Of a stretch of 64,000 nucleotides of DNA, positions 27,155 to 36,652 are shown piece by piece. Made by a program: the position numbers and the translations under genes. Source of the stretch: Streptomyces violaceoruber (GTDB lineage: Bacteria; Actinomycetota; Actinomycetes; Streptomycetales; Streptomycetaceae). The notes under the pieces are model-generated. The model did no database searches. It saw only the letters and a list, made by a program, of their open reading frames with translations, and had not been told where the DNA came from. The DNA lies in assembly GCF_033406955.1 (NCBI RefSeq), contig NZ_CP137734.1, positions 3,162,001 through 3,226,000 of the forward strand, written 5' to 3'. Every line of letters begins with the position of its first letter. Position 1 is the first letter of the stretch.

Positions 27155-27775
27155 ATGACTCCTCAGCCCCGCCGTCGACTCGTCCTCGCCTCCCAGTCCC
27201 CGGCCCGGCTCGGCCTGCTGCGCCAGGCGGGGCTCGCCCCGGAGGTCCTCGTGAGCGGTGTCGACGAGGAGGCCGTCACCGCCCCCACCCCCGCCGAGCT
27301 GGCCCTCGCCCTGGCCGAGGCCAAGGCGTCCGTGGTGGCCGCGAAGCCGGAGGTGCACGGGGCTTTGGTGATCGGCTGCGACTCGGTGCTCGACCTGGAC
27401 GGCCAGGCGCTCGGCAAGCCGGCGGACGCGGAGGAGGCCACCGCCCGCTGGAAGGCGATGCGCGGCCGGGCGGGCACGCTGCAGACCGGCCACTGCGTCT
27501 GGGACACCGCCTCCGGCCGCCACGTCTCGGCGACCGCGTCCACGGTCGTCCGCTTCGGCGAGCCGACCGACGACGAGATCGCCGCCTACGTGGCCTCCGG
27601 GGAGCCCCTCCACGTCGCCGGGGCGTTCACGCTGGACGGCCGCTCGGCCCCGTTCATCGACGGCATCGACGGCGACCACGGGAACGTCATCGGCCTCAGC
27701 CTGCCCCTGCTGCGCCGCCTGCTCGCCGACCTCGGGACGGGTATCACGGAGTTGTGGGCGCCGGCGGAGGACTGA
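27155..27775 (+). CDS. maf: Maf-family nucleoside triphosphate pyrophosphatase
   Basis: A 206-residue house-cleaning enzyme hydrolysing non-canonical or modified NTPs to NMP and pyrophosphate. The N-terminal [19 protein letters not shown] is the Maf substrate loop (SxSxxR), and the catalytic Asp lies in [12 protein letters not shown]. Its last 32 bases overlap the 3' end of the convergent membrane-protein gene. Confidence 0.93.
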   Translation: MTPQPRRRLVLASQSPARLGLLRQAGLAPEVLVSGVDEEAVTAPTPAELALALAEAKASVVAAKPEVHGALVIGCDSVLDLDGQALGKPADAEEATARWKAMRGRAGTLQTGHCVWDTASGRHVSATASTVVRFGEPTDDEIAAYVASGEPLHVAGAFTLDGRSAPFIDGIDGDHGNVIGLSLPLLRRLLADLGTGITELWAPAED

Positions 27776-28226
27776 CCGGGGAACCGTCACCGCCCTTGCC
27801 GTCCTCGGTCCGCTGCCCGGCGGCGGGCCGCTCCCGGGCGTCGTACGTCATCAGCAGCAGCACGATCAGCCCCAGTACGACGATCATGAAGATGAAGGCG
27901 CCGGGGCCGACCAGCCCCCAGGTGAAGGCCCCCAGGAGCCCGTGCACCACGGCGGCGCTGATCAGCAAGATCCGGCCGAGCCCCGCGGGCGCGCGGTCGC
28001 GCAGCGCCACGAGCAGGGCGACCAGGGCGCACAGCGCGAAGTACAGGCCGAAGACCACCCCGCCGATCTTCGAGGACACGGACATCATGTCCGGGTCCAG
28101 ACCGGCCAGGGACATGTCCTGGCGGTCGACGACGATCGCCAGGAACCAGTTCAGCGCCGCGACGCCGACCGCCTCCGCGAAGAGCACGACCGCCACGGTC
28201 CACGCCACCGGCCTGCGCACTGACAC
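27744..28226 (-). CDS. Four-helix membrane protein of unknown function
   Basis: A 160-residue protein with membrane segments at about 9-29, 55-75, 84-105 and 108-128, and a polar C-terminal tail rich in Gly, Ser and Pro. GTG 28226 ([16 protein letters not shown]) is chosen as start, with a second GTG two codons later as alternative. The convergent 32-base overlap with maf is unusual but the frame and membrane pattern are convincing. Confidence 0.8.
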   Translation of the reverse strand: MSVRRPVAWTVAVVLFAEAVGVAALNWFLAIVVDRQDMSLAGLDPDMMSVSSKIGGVVFGLYFALCALVALLVALRDRAPAGLGRILLISAAVVHGLLGAFTWGLVGPGAFIFMIVVLGLIVLLLMTYDARERPAAGQRTEDGKGGDGSPVSPPPAPTTP

Positions 28227-28600
28227 CGGTCCCCACCCACCTTCGACGACTGCCGCACAGGACAGCTGTTACCCCAAGTACGTTCGAGACCCGAGGAACG
28301 CTACTAACGGGTAAACCTCGCCACAAGGGTTCCGGCACGAGCAAAGAATCATTGGGCCATTAGTAGGGACTCCACAAAGAAACCGAGTGGCCCGCAGCAC
28401 GCCCTTACAGAGACCTTGACCACACAGGAGGGCTAGGGTTTCCCCCAGGAGTCCTGCGTACCGCGGTACTACAAGGGCTTTCGGGGGTCGAGCGAGCCTC
28501 GAATCACGCTCCGTGTGGGCAAGCTCACCATTGGGGACGGGTCGAAGTGCCGTGTCGGCAGTCCCTAAACTCGGCTTGTTTCAAGGAGGGAGCCTCAATC
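28227..28600 (+). promoter_or_regulatory. accA2 upstream region
   Basis: 374 bases without a gene. A perfect palindrome GTACCGCGGTAC occurs at 28458-28469. A -10-like TAAACT (28566-28571) lies 29 bases before the accA2 start, and AAGGAGGG (28583-28590) is a very strong ribosome binding site. The section around 28310-28390 is relatively A/T-rich. No riboswitch fold was recognised. Confidence 0.45.
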
Positions 28601-30373
28601 GTGCGCAAGGTGCTCATCGCCAATCGTGGCGAAATCGCTGTCCGCGTGGCCCGGGCCTGCCGGGACGCCGGGATCGCGAGCGTGGCCGTCTACGCGGATC
28701 CGGACCGGGACGCGTTGCACGTCCGTGCCGCTGATGAGGCGTTCGCCCTGGGTGGTGACACCCCCGCGACCAGCTATCTGGACATCGCCAAGGTCCTCAA
28801 AGCCGCGCGCGAGTCGGGCGCGGACGCCATCCACCCCGGCTACGGATTCCTCTCGGAGAACGCCGAGTTCGCGCAGGCGGTCCTGGACGCCGGCCTGATC
28901 TGGATCGGCCCGCCCCCGCACGCCATCCGCGACCTGGGCGACAAGGTCGCCGCCCGCCACATCGCCCAGCGGGCCGGCGCCCCCCTGGTCGCCGGCACCC
29001 CCGACCCCGTCTCCGGCGCGGACGAGGTCGTCGCCTTCGCCAAGGAGCACGGCCTGCCCATCGCCATCAAGGCCGCCTTCGGCGGCGGCGGGCGCGGCCT
29101 CAAGGTCGCCCGCACCCTCGAAGAGGTGCCGGAGCTGTACGACTCCGCCGTCCGCGAGGCCGTGGCCGCCTTCGGCCGCGGGGAGTGCTTCGTCGAGCGC
29201 TACCTCGACAAGCCCCGCCACGTGGAGACCCAGTGCCTGGCCGACACCCACGGCAACGTGGTCGTCGTCTCCACCCGCGACTGCTCCCTCCAGCGCCGCC
29301 ACCAAAAGCTCGTCGAGGAGGCCCCCGCGCCCTTCCTCTCCGACGCCCAGACGGAGCAGCTGTACTCGTCCTCCAAGGCCATCCTGAAGGAAGCCGGCTA
29401 CGTCGGCGCCGGCACCGTGGAGTTCCTCGTCGGCATGGACGGCACGATCTCCTTCCTGGAGGTCAACACCCGCCTCCAGGTCGAGCACCCGGTCACCGAG
29501 GAAGTCGCCGGCATCGACCTGGTCCGCGAGATGTTCCGCATCGCCGACGGCGAGGAACTCGGCTACGACGACCCCGCCCTGCGCGGCCACTCCTTCGAGT
29601 TCCGCATCAACGGCGAGGACCCCGGCCGCGGCTTCCTGCCCGCCCCCGGCACCGTCACCCTCTTCGACGCGCCCACCGGCCCCGGCGTCCGCCTGGACGC
29701 CGGCGTCGAGTCCGGCTCCGTCATCGGCCCCGCCTGGGACTCCCTCCTCGCCAAACTGATCGTCACCGGCCGCACCCGCGCCGAGGCACTCCAGCGCGCG
29801 GCCCGCGCCCTGGACGAGTTCACCGTCGAGGGCATGGCCACCGCCATCCCCTTCCACCGCACGGTCGTCCGCGACCCGGCCTTCGCCCCCGAACTCACCG
29901 GCTCCACGGACCCCTTCACCGTCCACACCCGGTGGATCGAGACGGAGTTCGTCAACGAGATCAAGCCCTTCACCACGCCCGCCGACACCGAGACGGACGA
30001 GGAGTCGGGCCGGGAGACGGTCGTCGTCGAGGTCGGCGGCAAACGCCTGGAAGTCTCCCTCCCCTCCAGCCTGGGCATGTCCCTGGCCCGCACCGGCCTG
30101 GCCGCCGGGGCCCGCCCCAAGCGCCGCGCGGCCAAGAAGTCCGGCCCCGCCGCCTCGGGCGACACCCTCGCCTCCCCGATGCAGGGCACGATCGTCAAGA
30201 TCGCCGTCGAGGAAGGCCAGGAAGTCCAGGAAGGCGACCTCATCGTCGTACTCGAGGCGATGAAGATGGAACAGCCCCTCAACGCCCACAGGTCCGGCAC
30301 CATCAAGGGCCTCACCGCCGAGGTCGGCGCCTCCCTCACCTCCGGCGCCGCCATCTGCGAGATCAAGGACTGA
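28601..30373 (+). CDS. accA2: Acyl-CoA carboxylase alpha subunit (biotin carboxylase-BCCP)
   Basis: A 590-residue biotinylated subunit shared by acetyl- and propionyl-CoA carboxylases. The biotin carboxylase domain begins [20 protein letters not shown] and contains the ATP-binding Gly loop [12 protein letters not shown] and catalytic [14 protein letters not shown]. After a linker, the C-terminal carrier domain has the biotinylation site EAMKMEQ (about 555). GTG 28601 gives the correct length, with AAGGAGGG ten bases upstream. Partners PccB/PccE and ligase BirA are within 4 kb. A strong terminator follows. Confidence 0.97.
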   Translation: MRKVLIANRGEIAVRVARACRDAGIASVAVYADPDRDALHVRAADEAFALGGDTPATSYLDIAKVLKAARESGADAIHPGYGFLSENAEFAQAVLDAGLIWIGPPPHAIRDLGDKVAARHIAQRAGAPLVAGTPDPVSGADEVVAFAKEHGLPIAIKAAFGGGGRGLKVARTLEEVPELYDSAVREAVAAFGRGECFVERYLDKPRHVETQCLADTHGNVVVVSTRDCSLQRRHQKLVEEAPAPFLSDAQTEQLYSSSKAILKEAGYVGAGTVEFLVGMDGTISFLEVNTRLQVEHPVTEEVAGIDLVREMFRIADGEELGYDDPALRGHSFEFRINGEDPGRGFLPAPGTVTLFDAPTGPGVRLDAGVESGSVIGPAWDSLLAKLIVTGRTRAEALQRAARALDEFTVEGMATAIPFHRTVVRDPAFAPELTGSTDPFTVHTRWIETEFVNEIKPFTTPADTETDEESGRETVVVEVGGKRLEVSLPSSLGMSLARTGLAAGARPKRRAAKKSGPAASGDTLASPMQGTIVKIAVEEGQEVQEGDLIVVLEAMKMEQPLNAHRSGTIKGLTAEVGASLTSGAAICEIKD

Positions 30374-30395
30374 TCAAGCAGTCCCGCACCACGAC

Positions 30396-30440
30396 AGGGG
30401 CGCCCGGCGGACCACCTCACACGGTCCGCCGGGCGCCCCT
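30396..30440. terminator. 18-bp stem terminator after accA2
   Basis: 30396-30413 pairs perfectly with 30423-30440 across a nine-base loop, between convergent accA2 and the DeoR-family gene; it can serve both. Confidence 0.87.
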
Positions 30441-30473
30441 GCCACTGCCCGGCGGACGGGGCCCGCGGGGCGC

Positions 30474-31463
30474 CTACCGGCGACGCATGTCGGCGACGCG
30501 CGCCCGCTCCGCCCCGCCCCCCTGCTCACCCAGGGCGGTGGCAGACCGCAACCCCGCGCCCGCGGCACCCGGAACCTGACGGCGCGGCCCCGGAAGCGGC
30601 ACGTCCCGACGCTGCTGACGCCCCACGGAATCACCCCCCGGGGCCCCCGAAGCCCCGGTACCGTTCGCCGTACCACCCCCCGACGCCCCGGCCACGGCGA
30701 TCTGCACGCCCTGGTCGGCCAGGGCCTGGAGCTCGGTGGCGGCGCGGTCGTCGTGGCCCGGCGACTCGTCGGTGACCAGACGGGTGATGACATCGGTGGG
30801 CACGGTCTGGAACATGGTGTCCGTACCCAGCTTGGAGTGGTCGGCGAGGACGACGACCTCGGCGGCGGCCTGGACCAGCGCCCGGTCGACGGACGCCGAC
30901 AGCATGTTGGAGGTGGACAGCCCCCGCTCGGCGGTCAGCCCGCTCCCGGACAGGAAGGCCTTGGAAACCCGCAGCCCCTGGAGGGACTGCTCGGCCCCCG
31001 ACCCCACCAGGGCGTAGTTGGACCCCCTGAGCGTGCCTCCGGTCATCACCACCTCGACCCGGTTGGCATGGGCGAGGGCCTGGGCCACCAGCAAGGAATT
31101 GGTGACGACGGTCAGACCGGGCACCCGCGCGAGCCGGCGTGCCAGCTCCTGCGTCGTGGTACCCGCCCCCACCACGATGGCTTCGCCCTCTTCGACGAGG
31201 CCCGCGGCGAGATCGGCGATGGCCGTCTTCTCGGCGGTCGCGAGATGGGATTTCTGCGGAAAGCCGGACTCTCGCGTGAACCCGCCCGGCAGTACCGCAC
31301 CGCCGTGCCGGCGGTCGAGGAGTCCTTCTGCCTCCAGTGCGCGCACGTCCCGCCGTACGGTCACTTCGGAGGTCTGGACGACGCGGGCGAGCTCACGGAG
31401 CGACACGGCCCCGTTCGCTCGCACCATTTCGAGGATCAATTGGCGACGTTCTGCAGCGAACAC
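30474..31463 (-). CDS. DeoR-family transcriptional regulator
   Basis: A 329-residue regulator. The N-terminal winged helix is RRQLILEMVRANGAVSLREL to TSEVTVRRDVRALEAEGLL. The sugar-phosphate sensor domain contains VGAGTTTQELARRL, VVTNSLLVAQ and VVLADHSKLG, as in DeoR/GlpR proteins. About 75 extra C-terminal residues are Gly/Arg-rich and disordered. GTG 31463 is the start. It lies about 2 kb from the nucleoside genes; whether it controls them, or sugar phosphates generally, cannot be told. Confidence 0.92.
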   Translation of the reverse strand: MFAAERRQLILEMVRANGAVSLRELARVVQTSEVTVRRDVRALEAEGLLDRRHGGAVLPGGFTRESGFPQKSHLATAEKTAIADLAAGLVEEGEAIVVGAGTTTQELARRLARVPGLTVVTNSLLVAQALAHANRVEVVMTGGTLRGSNYALVGSGAEQSLQGLRVSKAFLSGSGLTAERGLSTSNMLSASVDRALVQAAAEVVVLADHSKLGTDTMFQTVPTDVITRLVTDESPGHDDRAATELQALADQGVQIAVAGASGGGTANGTGASGAPGGDSVGRQQRRDVPLPGPRRQVPGAAGAGLRSATALGEQGGGAERARVADMRRR

Positions 31464-31641
31464 GAAACTGACAGTAACCCCAACGACCGTCTGCTTTCAG
31501 CAGTATGCGCCGAATAACAGAAGTTGTTCGCATGCCACCACCGGAAGTGGTATACGGGCCTACCCCGGCCGCCTATGCCACCCGCAAGCACCGCAACTCC
31601 CCGTGACCAGCGGGGAGTCGTTTCCAGCCGCGCCCGCCGGA

Positions 31642-33090
31642 CTACTGCTCCCCGCCGGCCTTCCGCGTGTGCAGCTGCCGCGCCACCTCGGCGATCGAGC
31701 CCGACAGGGAGGGATACACGGTGAAGGCGTTGGCGATCTGCTCGACCGTCAGGTTGTTGTCGACGGCGATGGAGATGGGATGGATGAGCTCCGAAGCACG
31801 CGGCGCCACCACGACTCCCCCCACCACGATCTCGGTACCGGGCCGGCAGAAGATCTTGACGAAGCCGTCCCGGATGCCCTGCATCTTGGCGCGCGGGTTG
31901 CGCAGCAGCGGCAGCTTCACCACCCGGGCGTCGATCTTGCCTGCGTCCACGTCGGCCTGCGAGTACCCGACCGTGGCGATCTCGGGATCGGTGAAGACGT
32001 TGGCGGAGACGGTCTTCAGGTTCAGCGGAGTCACGGCGTCGCCGAGGAAGTGGTACATGGCGATCCGCCCCTGCATCGCCGCCACCGAGGCGAGCGCGAA
32101 GACACCGGTGACGTCACCGGCGGCGTACACACCGGGGGCCGAGGTCCGCGAGACCCGGTCGGTCTTGATGTGCCCGGAGTCCTTGAGCCGGACCCCCGCC
32201 TCCTCCAGCCCCATCCCCTCCGTGTTGGGAATGGCGCCGACGGCCATCAGACAGTGCGACCCGCCGATGACCCGCCCGTCCGACAGCGTCACCTCGACCC
32301 GGTCCCCCACCCGCTTGACGGACTGGGCCCGCGACCGCGACATGACGTTCATCCCACGCCGCCGGAACACGTCTTCCAGAACCGCCGCCGCATCCGGGTC
32401 CTCACCCGGCAGCACCCGGTCCCGCGACGACACCAGGGTGACCCGCGACCCGAGCGCCTGATAGGCGCCGGCGAACTCGGCGCCGGTCACACCGGAGCCC
32501 ACCACGACGAGTTCCTCGGGCAGCTCCTCCAGGTCGTAGACCTGGGTCCAGTTCAGGATCCGCTCCCCGTCGGGCCGCGCGTCCGCCAGCTCCCGCGGGT
32601 GCCCGCCCGTGGCAATGAGCACCGCATCGGCGGTCAGCGTCTCCTCACTCCCGTCGGCGGCCCGCACCACGACCTTCCGCGACCCGTCGAGGCCCTGCAT
32701 GCCCTCCAGCCGCCCGCGCCCCCGCATCACCCGCGCACCCGCACGGGTCACGGAGGCGGTGATGTCGTGCGACTGCGCCAGCGCGAGCCGCTTCACCCGA
32801 CGGTTGACCTTGCCCAGGTCCACGCCCACCACCCGGGCGGCCTGCTCCATGGGCGGAGTGTCGTCGGCGACGATGATCCCCAGCTCCTCGTACGAGGAGT
32901 CGAAGGTGGTCATCACCTCAGCCGTGGCGATGAGGGTCTTGGACGGCACGCAGTCGGTCAGCACCGACGCCCCGCCCAGACCGTCGCAGTCGACGACGGT
33001 CACCTCCGCGCCGAGTTGAGCGGCCACCAGCGCCGCTTCGTATCCGCCGGGTCCGCCGCCAATGATCACGATCCGAGTCACGTACCCCAT
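31642..33090 (-). CDS. lpdA: LpdA-like NAD(P)H quinone reductase
   Basis: A 482-residue flavoprotein with the dihydrolipoamide dehydrogenase fold. FAD binding is RIVIIGGGPGGYEAALVA and the second nucleotide site is LVVVGSGVTGAEFA. The redox loop reads GGASVLTDCVPSKTL: only one of the two cysteines of a disulfide reductase remains, and the C-terminal LIHPISIAVD has lost the Glu of the catalytic His-Glu pair. These same changes mark mycobacterial LpdA (Rv3303c), an NAD(P)H:quinone oxidoreductase, so that role is preferred over lipoamide oxidation. Confidence 0.88.
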   Translation of the reverse strand: MGYVTRIVIIGGGPGGYEAALVAAQLGAEVTVVDCDGLGGASVLTDCVPSKTLIATAEVMTTFDSSYEELGIIVADDTPPMEQAARVVGVDLGKVNRRVKRLALAQSHDITASVTRAGARVMRGRGRLEGMQGLDGSRKVVVRAADGSEETLTADAVLIATGGHPRELADARPDGERILNWTQVYDLEELPEELVVVGSGVTGAEFAGAYQALGSRVTLVSSRDRVLPGEDPDAAAVLEDVFRRRGMNVMSRSRAQSVKRVGDRVEVTLSDGRVIGGSHCLMAVGAIPNTEGMGLEEAGVRLKDSGHIKTDRVSRTSAPGVYAAGDVTGVFALASVAAMQGRIAMYHFLGDAVTPLNLKTVSANVFTDPEIATVGYSQADVDAGKIDARVVKLPLLRNPRAKMQGIRDGFVKIFCRPGTEIVVGGVVVAPRASELIHPISIAVDNNLTVEQIANAFTVYPSLSGSIAEVARQLHTRKAGGEQ

Positions 33091-33176
33091 TGTCCCGCAC
33101 CCTTCAACGGGAGGCCGCCCGGGGCCACCACCGTGACGACGGCGACGCCCGACACCCCTGCCGTACCCTTCCCCTC

Positions 33177-33614
33177 ATGTCGCTCTACGCCGCCTACGCC
33201 GGCAACCTCGACGCGCGGTTGATGACCCGCCGCGCCCCGCACTCGCCGCTGCGCGCCACCGGCTGGCTGAACGGGTGGCGGCTGACCTTCGGGGGCGAGC
33301 ACATGGGCTGGGAGGGCGCCCTGGCGACCCTCGTGGAGGACCCGATCTCCCAGGTCTTCGTCTCCCTCTACGACATCGCCCCGATGGACGAGGACTCCCT
33401 GGACCGCTGGGAGGGCGTGGGCCTGGACATCTACCGCCGCACCCGGGTCCGCATCCACACCCTCGACGGCGAGGAGGGTGCCTGGACCTACGTCCTGAAC
33501 GCCTACGAGGGCGGCCTGCCCTCGGCCCGCTACCTGGGCGAGATCGCGGACGCCGCCGAATCGTCCGGCGCCCCCCACGACTACGTCATGGAACTCCGCA
33601 AACGCCCCTGCTGA
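33177..33614 (+). CDS. Gamma-glutamylcyclotransferase-fold protein
   Basis: A 145-residue protein of the GGCT/AIG2-like family. The N-terminal YAAYAGNLDARLM corresponds to the YGSNL substrate loop (here YAGNL), with WRLTFGG, FVSLYDI and LDRWEGVG as family landmarks; the Glu in RWEG is the likely acid/base. It is divergent to lpdA with about 86 bases between. ATG 33177 (MSLYAAYAG) is the natural start. The substrate is unproven. Confidence 0.85.
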   Translation: MSLYAAYAGNLDARLMTRRAPHSPLRATGWLNGWRLTFGGEHMGWEGALATLVEDPISQVFVSLYDIAPMDEDSLDRWEGVGLDIYRRTRVRIHTLDGEEGAWTYVLNAYEGGLPSARYLGEIADAAESSGAPHDYVMELRKRPC

Positions 33615-33671
33615 GGACCGTCCTCGTCACAACCTCCAAGCCAAAAACCACCATCCCGTGACCTCCACCAT

Positions 33672-33683
33672 CTACGCGCGTAG
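33672..33683. promoter_or_regulatory. Palindromic operator CTACGCGCGTAG (PNP copy)
   Basis: Perfect 12-base palindrome, 24 bases before the purine nucleoside phosphorylase start. Downstream lies TACCCT (33696-33701), a -10-like box followed by six bases and the GTG start. The same 12-mer occurs at 37442 (deoC) and 51176 (add). Confidence 0.75.
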
Positions 33684-33707
33684 CCGCAAACCGGCTACCC
33701 TCTTCGC

Positions 33708-34532
33708 GTGAACGCATCTCTTCTTCCGGACGACATCCAGGGCGACCCGTACGCCGCCGCCGACGCCGCCGCGGCCCGCCTGCGCGAACTCACCGGCGCC
33801 GAGACCCACGACGTCGCCCTCGTGATGGGCTCCGGCTGGGCACCGGCCGTGGACGCCCTGGGCGCCCCCGAGGCCGATCTCCAGGTCACCGACCTCCCGG
33901 GCTTCCCCGAGCCCGCGGTGGAGGGCCACGGCGGCAAGGTCCGCTCGTACACCCTCGGCGACAAGCGCGCACTGGTCTTCCTGGGCCGCACCCACTACTA
34001 CGAGGGCCACGGCGTCGCCGCCGTCTCCCACGGCGTCCGCACTGCGGTCGCCGCCGGCGCCAAGACGATCATCCTGACCAACGGCTGCGGCGGCCTGCGC
34101 GAGGGCATGCGCCCCGGCCAGCCGGTCCTGATCAGCGACCACATCAACCTCACCGCCACCTCCCCCATCGTCGGCGCCAACTTCGTCGACCTCACCGACC
34201 TCTACTCCCCCCGCCTGCGGGCCCTGTGCAAGGAGGTCGACGCCACCCTCGAGGAGGGCGTCTACGCCCAGTTCCCCGGCCCGCACTACGAGACCCCGGC
34301 CGAGATCCGCATGGCCCGCGTGATCGGCGCCGACCTGGTGGGCATGTCGACGGTCCTGGAGGCGATCGCGGCCCGCGAGGCCGGGGCGGAGGTGCTGGGC
34401 ATCTCCCTGGTCACCAACCTCGCCGCGGGCATGACGGGCGAGCCCCTCAACCACGAGGAGGTCCTCCAGGCGGGCCGCGACTCCGCCGCCCGCATGGGGA
34501 CCCTGCTGACCCAGGTCCTGGGCAAGCTGTAG
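33708..34532 (+). CDS. Purine-nucleoside phosphorylase
   Basis: A 274-residue trimeric-type phosphorylase splitting (deoxy)inosine and (deoxy)guanosine into base and pentose-1-phosphate. Motifs: [61 protein letters not shown] and VTNLAAGM. The Glu in YETPAE and Asn in VTNLA are those of enzymes specific for 6-oxopurines, so adenosine must first pass through adenosine deaminase (49969). GTG 33708 lacks a ribosome binding site and sits seven bases after a -10-like box, so it is probably leaderless and controlled from the CTACGCGCGTAG palindrome. Confidence 0.95.
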   Translation: MNASLLPDDIQGDPYAAADAAAARLRELTGAETHDVALVMGSGWAPAVDALGAPEADLQVTDLPGFPEPAVEGHGGKVRSYTLGDKRALVFLGRTHYYEGHGVAAVSHGVRTAVAAGAKTIILTNGCGGLREGMRPGQPVLISDHINLTATSPIVGANFVDLTDLYSPRLRALCKEVDATLEEGVYAQFPGPHYETPAEIRMARVIGADLVGMSTVLEAIAAREAGAEVLGISLVTNLAAGMTGEPLNHEEVLQAGRDSAARMGTLLTQVLGKL

Positions 34533-34899
34533 ACCGAGGCCCACTGATCCGGCGCGGGCGTTGGGGGCGCGGCCCGGCGTTGCGGGCCGCCCCAGCGGCA
34601 CGACTGCCCGCAGCGACGGCGGGGGAGCCGCGTACGGCGAGGAGCGGGACGCGGAGCGTGGGCGGGGAGAGCCGCGTACGGCGAGAAGGGGTCGTGTCGG
34701 GGGGTGTCCGCCCGCAGCGGTTGGCGCGTCCGCGCCGGGGAGTTCTGCGGCCGACCGATTCCGCGCCGTTCCGAGGACGGACACCCCCCGGCGCGACCCC
34801 GACCCACCCACCGCACCCACCGCGCTACCCGCACCCCACCGAACCCGCACAGGCCGCCGCAGGCACCCGTACCACCCGACACCCGAGAGGCTGACCGAC
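34533..34899. other. 367-base gap with a 17-bp direct repeat
   Basis: No gene is seen. A 17-base direct repeat containing GCCGCGTACGGCGAG occurs at 34625-34641 and 34669-34685, offset by 44 bases. The region is very GC-rich. The palindromic operator of its neighbours is absent. Confidence 0.5.
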
Positions 34900-36549
34900 G
34901 TGCAAGACGTGCAAGACGACCTCCTCGCACGAGCCAGGGCATGGCTGGCCGAGGACCCCGACGCGGACACCCGCGCGGAACTCGCCCGCCTCATCGACGC
35001 CGAGGACCACGCCGAGCTCACCGCACGCTTCTCCGGCACCCTCCAGTTCGGCACCGCGGGCCTGCGCGGCGAACTGGGCGCCGGCCCGATGCGCATGAAC
35101 CGCTCGGTCGTCATCCGCGCCGCCGCCGGCCTCGCGGCGTACCTGAAGAAGCAGGGCCACACCGACGGCCTCGTCGTCGTCGGCTACGACGCCCGCCACA
35201 AGTCCGCCGACTTCGCCCGCGACACCGCCGCCGTCATGACCGGCGCCGGCCTGAGGGCGGCCGTACTCCCCCGCCCCCTCCCCACCCCCGTCCTCGCCTT
35301 CGCGATCCGCCACCTCGGCGCGGTCGCCGGAGTGGAGGTCACCGCCAGCCACAACCCGCCCCGCGACAACGGCTACAAGGTGTACCTCGGCGACGGCTCC
35401 CAGATCGTGCCCCCCGCCGACGCCGGCATCGCCGCCGAGATCGACGCCGTGCGCACCCTCCACGACGTCCCCCGCCCCGACGCCGGCTGGCAGACCCTCG
35501 ACGACGACGTCCTCGACGCCTACCTCACCCGCACGGACGCCGTCCTCGCCCCCGGCTCCCCCCGCACCGCCCGCACCGTCTACACGGCGATGCACGGCGT
35601 GGGCAAGGACACCCTCCTCGCCGCCTTCGCCCGAGCCGGCTTCCCGCGCCCCGCCCTCGTCACCGAGCAGGCCGACCCCGACCCGGACTTCCCCACCGTC
35701 GCCTTCCCCAACCCGGAGGAGCCCGGCGCGATGGACCTCGCCTTCGCGAAGGCGAGGGAGACGGCCCCCGACCTGATCGTCGCCAACGACCCGGACGCGG
35801 ACCGCCTGGCAGTGGCCGTACCCGACGCCGCGGAGGCCACCGGCTGGCGCATGCTCCGGGGCGACGAGGTAGGCGCCCTGCTCGCAACACACCTGGTCAC
35901 CCGCGGAGCGCACGGCACGTTCGCGGAGTCGATCGTCTCGTCGTCCCTCCTGGCCCGCATCGCCGCGAAGGCGAACCTCCCCCACGTCGAAACCCTCACC
36001 GGCTTCAAGTGGATCGCCCGAGTGGAGAACATCCGCTACGGCTACGAGGAGGCCCTCGGCTACTGCGTCGACCCGGAGGGCGTCCGCGACAAGGACGGCA
36101 TCACCGCGGCCCTCCTGATCACGGAACTGGCTTCCACCCTCAAGCAGGCCGGCCGCACCCTCCTCGACCTCCTCGACGACATCGCCGTGGAACACGGTCT
36201 GCACGCCACGGACCAGCTCTCGGTCCGCGTGGAGGACCTCTCCCTCATCGCCTCGGCGATGAACCGCCTGCGCGAACAGCCCCCGTCGACCCTCGCGGGC
36301 CTCCCCGTCACCACCGCGGAGGACCTCACCCGGGGCACGGACACCCTCCCGCCCACGGACGGCCTGCGCTACACGCTCGACGGAGCCAGGGTCGTCGTCC
36401 GCCCGAGCGGCACGGAACCCAAGCTGAAGTGCTACCTGGAGGTGGTCGTCCCGGTCGCCACGCCCGCCGACCTCCCGTCGGCCCGGTCAAAGGCGACGGA
36501 CCTGCTGACGGCACTCAAGCGCGACCTGTCGACGGCGGCCGGCATCTGA
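34900..36549 (+). CDS. Phosphosugar mutase, PGM2-like; candidate phosphopentomutase
   Basis: A 549-residue alpha-D-phosphohexomutase superfamily enzyme. The phosphoserine loop is TASHNPPRDNGYKVY, the Mg loop NDPDADRLAVAV, the sugar loop GDEVG, and the phosphate-binding loop RPSGTEPKLKCYLE. Length and the N-terminal FGTAGLRGELGAGPMRMN fit the PGM2/phosphopentomutase subgroup, not bacterial ManB. It sits between PNP and deoC, so ribose-1-P and deoxyribose-1-P conversion to the 5-phosphates is the best guess. It is usually annotated as phosphomannomutase. GTG 34900 has GAGAGG upstream. Confidence 0.9.
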   Translation: MQDVQDDLLARARAWLAEDPDADTRAELARLIDAEDHAELTARFSGTLQFGTAGLRGELGAGPMRMNRSVVIRAAAGLAAYLKKQGHTDGLVVVGYDARHKSADFARDTAAVMTGAGLRAAVLPRPLPTPVLAFAIRHLGAVAGVEVTASHNPPRDNGYKVYLGDGSQIVPPADAGIAAEIDAVRTLHDVPRPDAGWQTLDDDVLDAYLTRTDAVLAPGSPRTARTVYTAMHGVGKDTLLAAFARAGFPRPALVTEQADPDPDFPTVAFPNPEEPGAMDLAFAKARETAPDLIVANDPDADRLAVAVPDAAEATGWRMLRGDEVGALLATHLVTRGAHGTFAESIVSSSLLARIAAKANLPHVETLTGFKWIARVENIRYGYEEALGYCVDPEGVRDKDGITAALLITELASTLKQAGRTLLDLLDDIAVEHGLHATDQLSVRVEDLSLIASAMNRLREQPPSTLAGLPVTTAEDLTRGTDTLPPTDGLRYTLDGARVVVRPSGTEPKLKCYLEVVVPVATPADLPSARSKATDLLTALKRDLSTAAGI

Positions 36550-36552
36550 AAA

Positions 36553-36577
36553 GCCGGGGGTGCAACGCACCCCCGGC
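36553..36577. terminator. 11-bp stem terminator
   Basis: 36553-36563 pairs with 36567-36577 around AAC, four bases after the mutase stop, preceded by AAAA on the plus strand. Confidence 0.8.
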
Positions 36578-36652
36578 CACCCTCACCCACCGGCACCCAC
36601 CAGCACCCGCCGGCAGCGCCCGTCACCGCTCGCCACTACCCGGTACCGCCCG

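Noticed and set aside
24989..27790. 933-residue open frame on the minus strand
   Set aside because: Shadow of pccB, pccE and maf, caused by the high GC third-position bias; no recognisable domain.
28227..28600. Riboswitch (biotin or cobalamin) upstream of accA2
   Set aside because: No conserved riboswitch core or long structured leader was recognised; only a 12-base palindrome and promoter-like elements.
28595..30289. 564-residue minus-strand frame over accA2
   Set aside because: Antisense shadow of a fully conserved biotin carboxylase.
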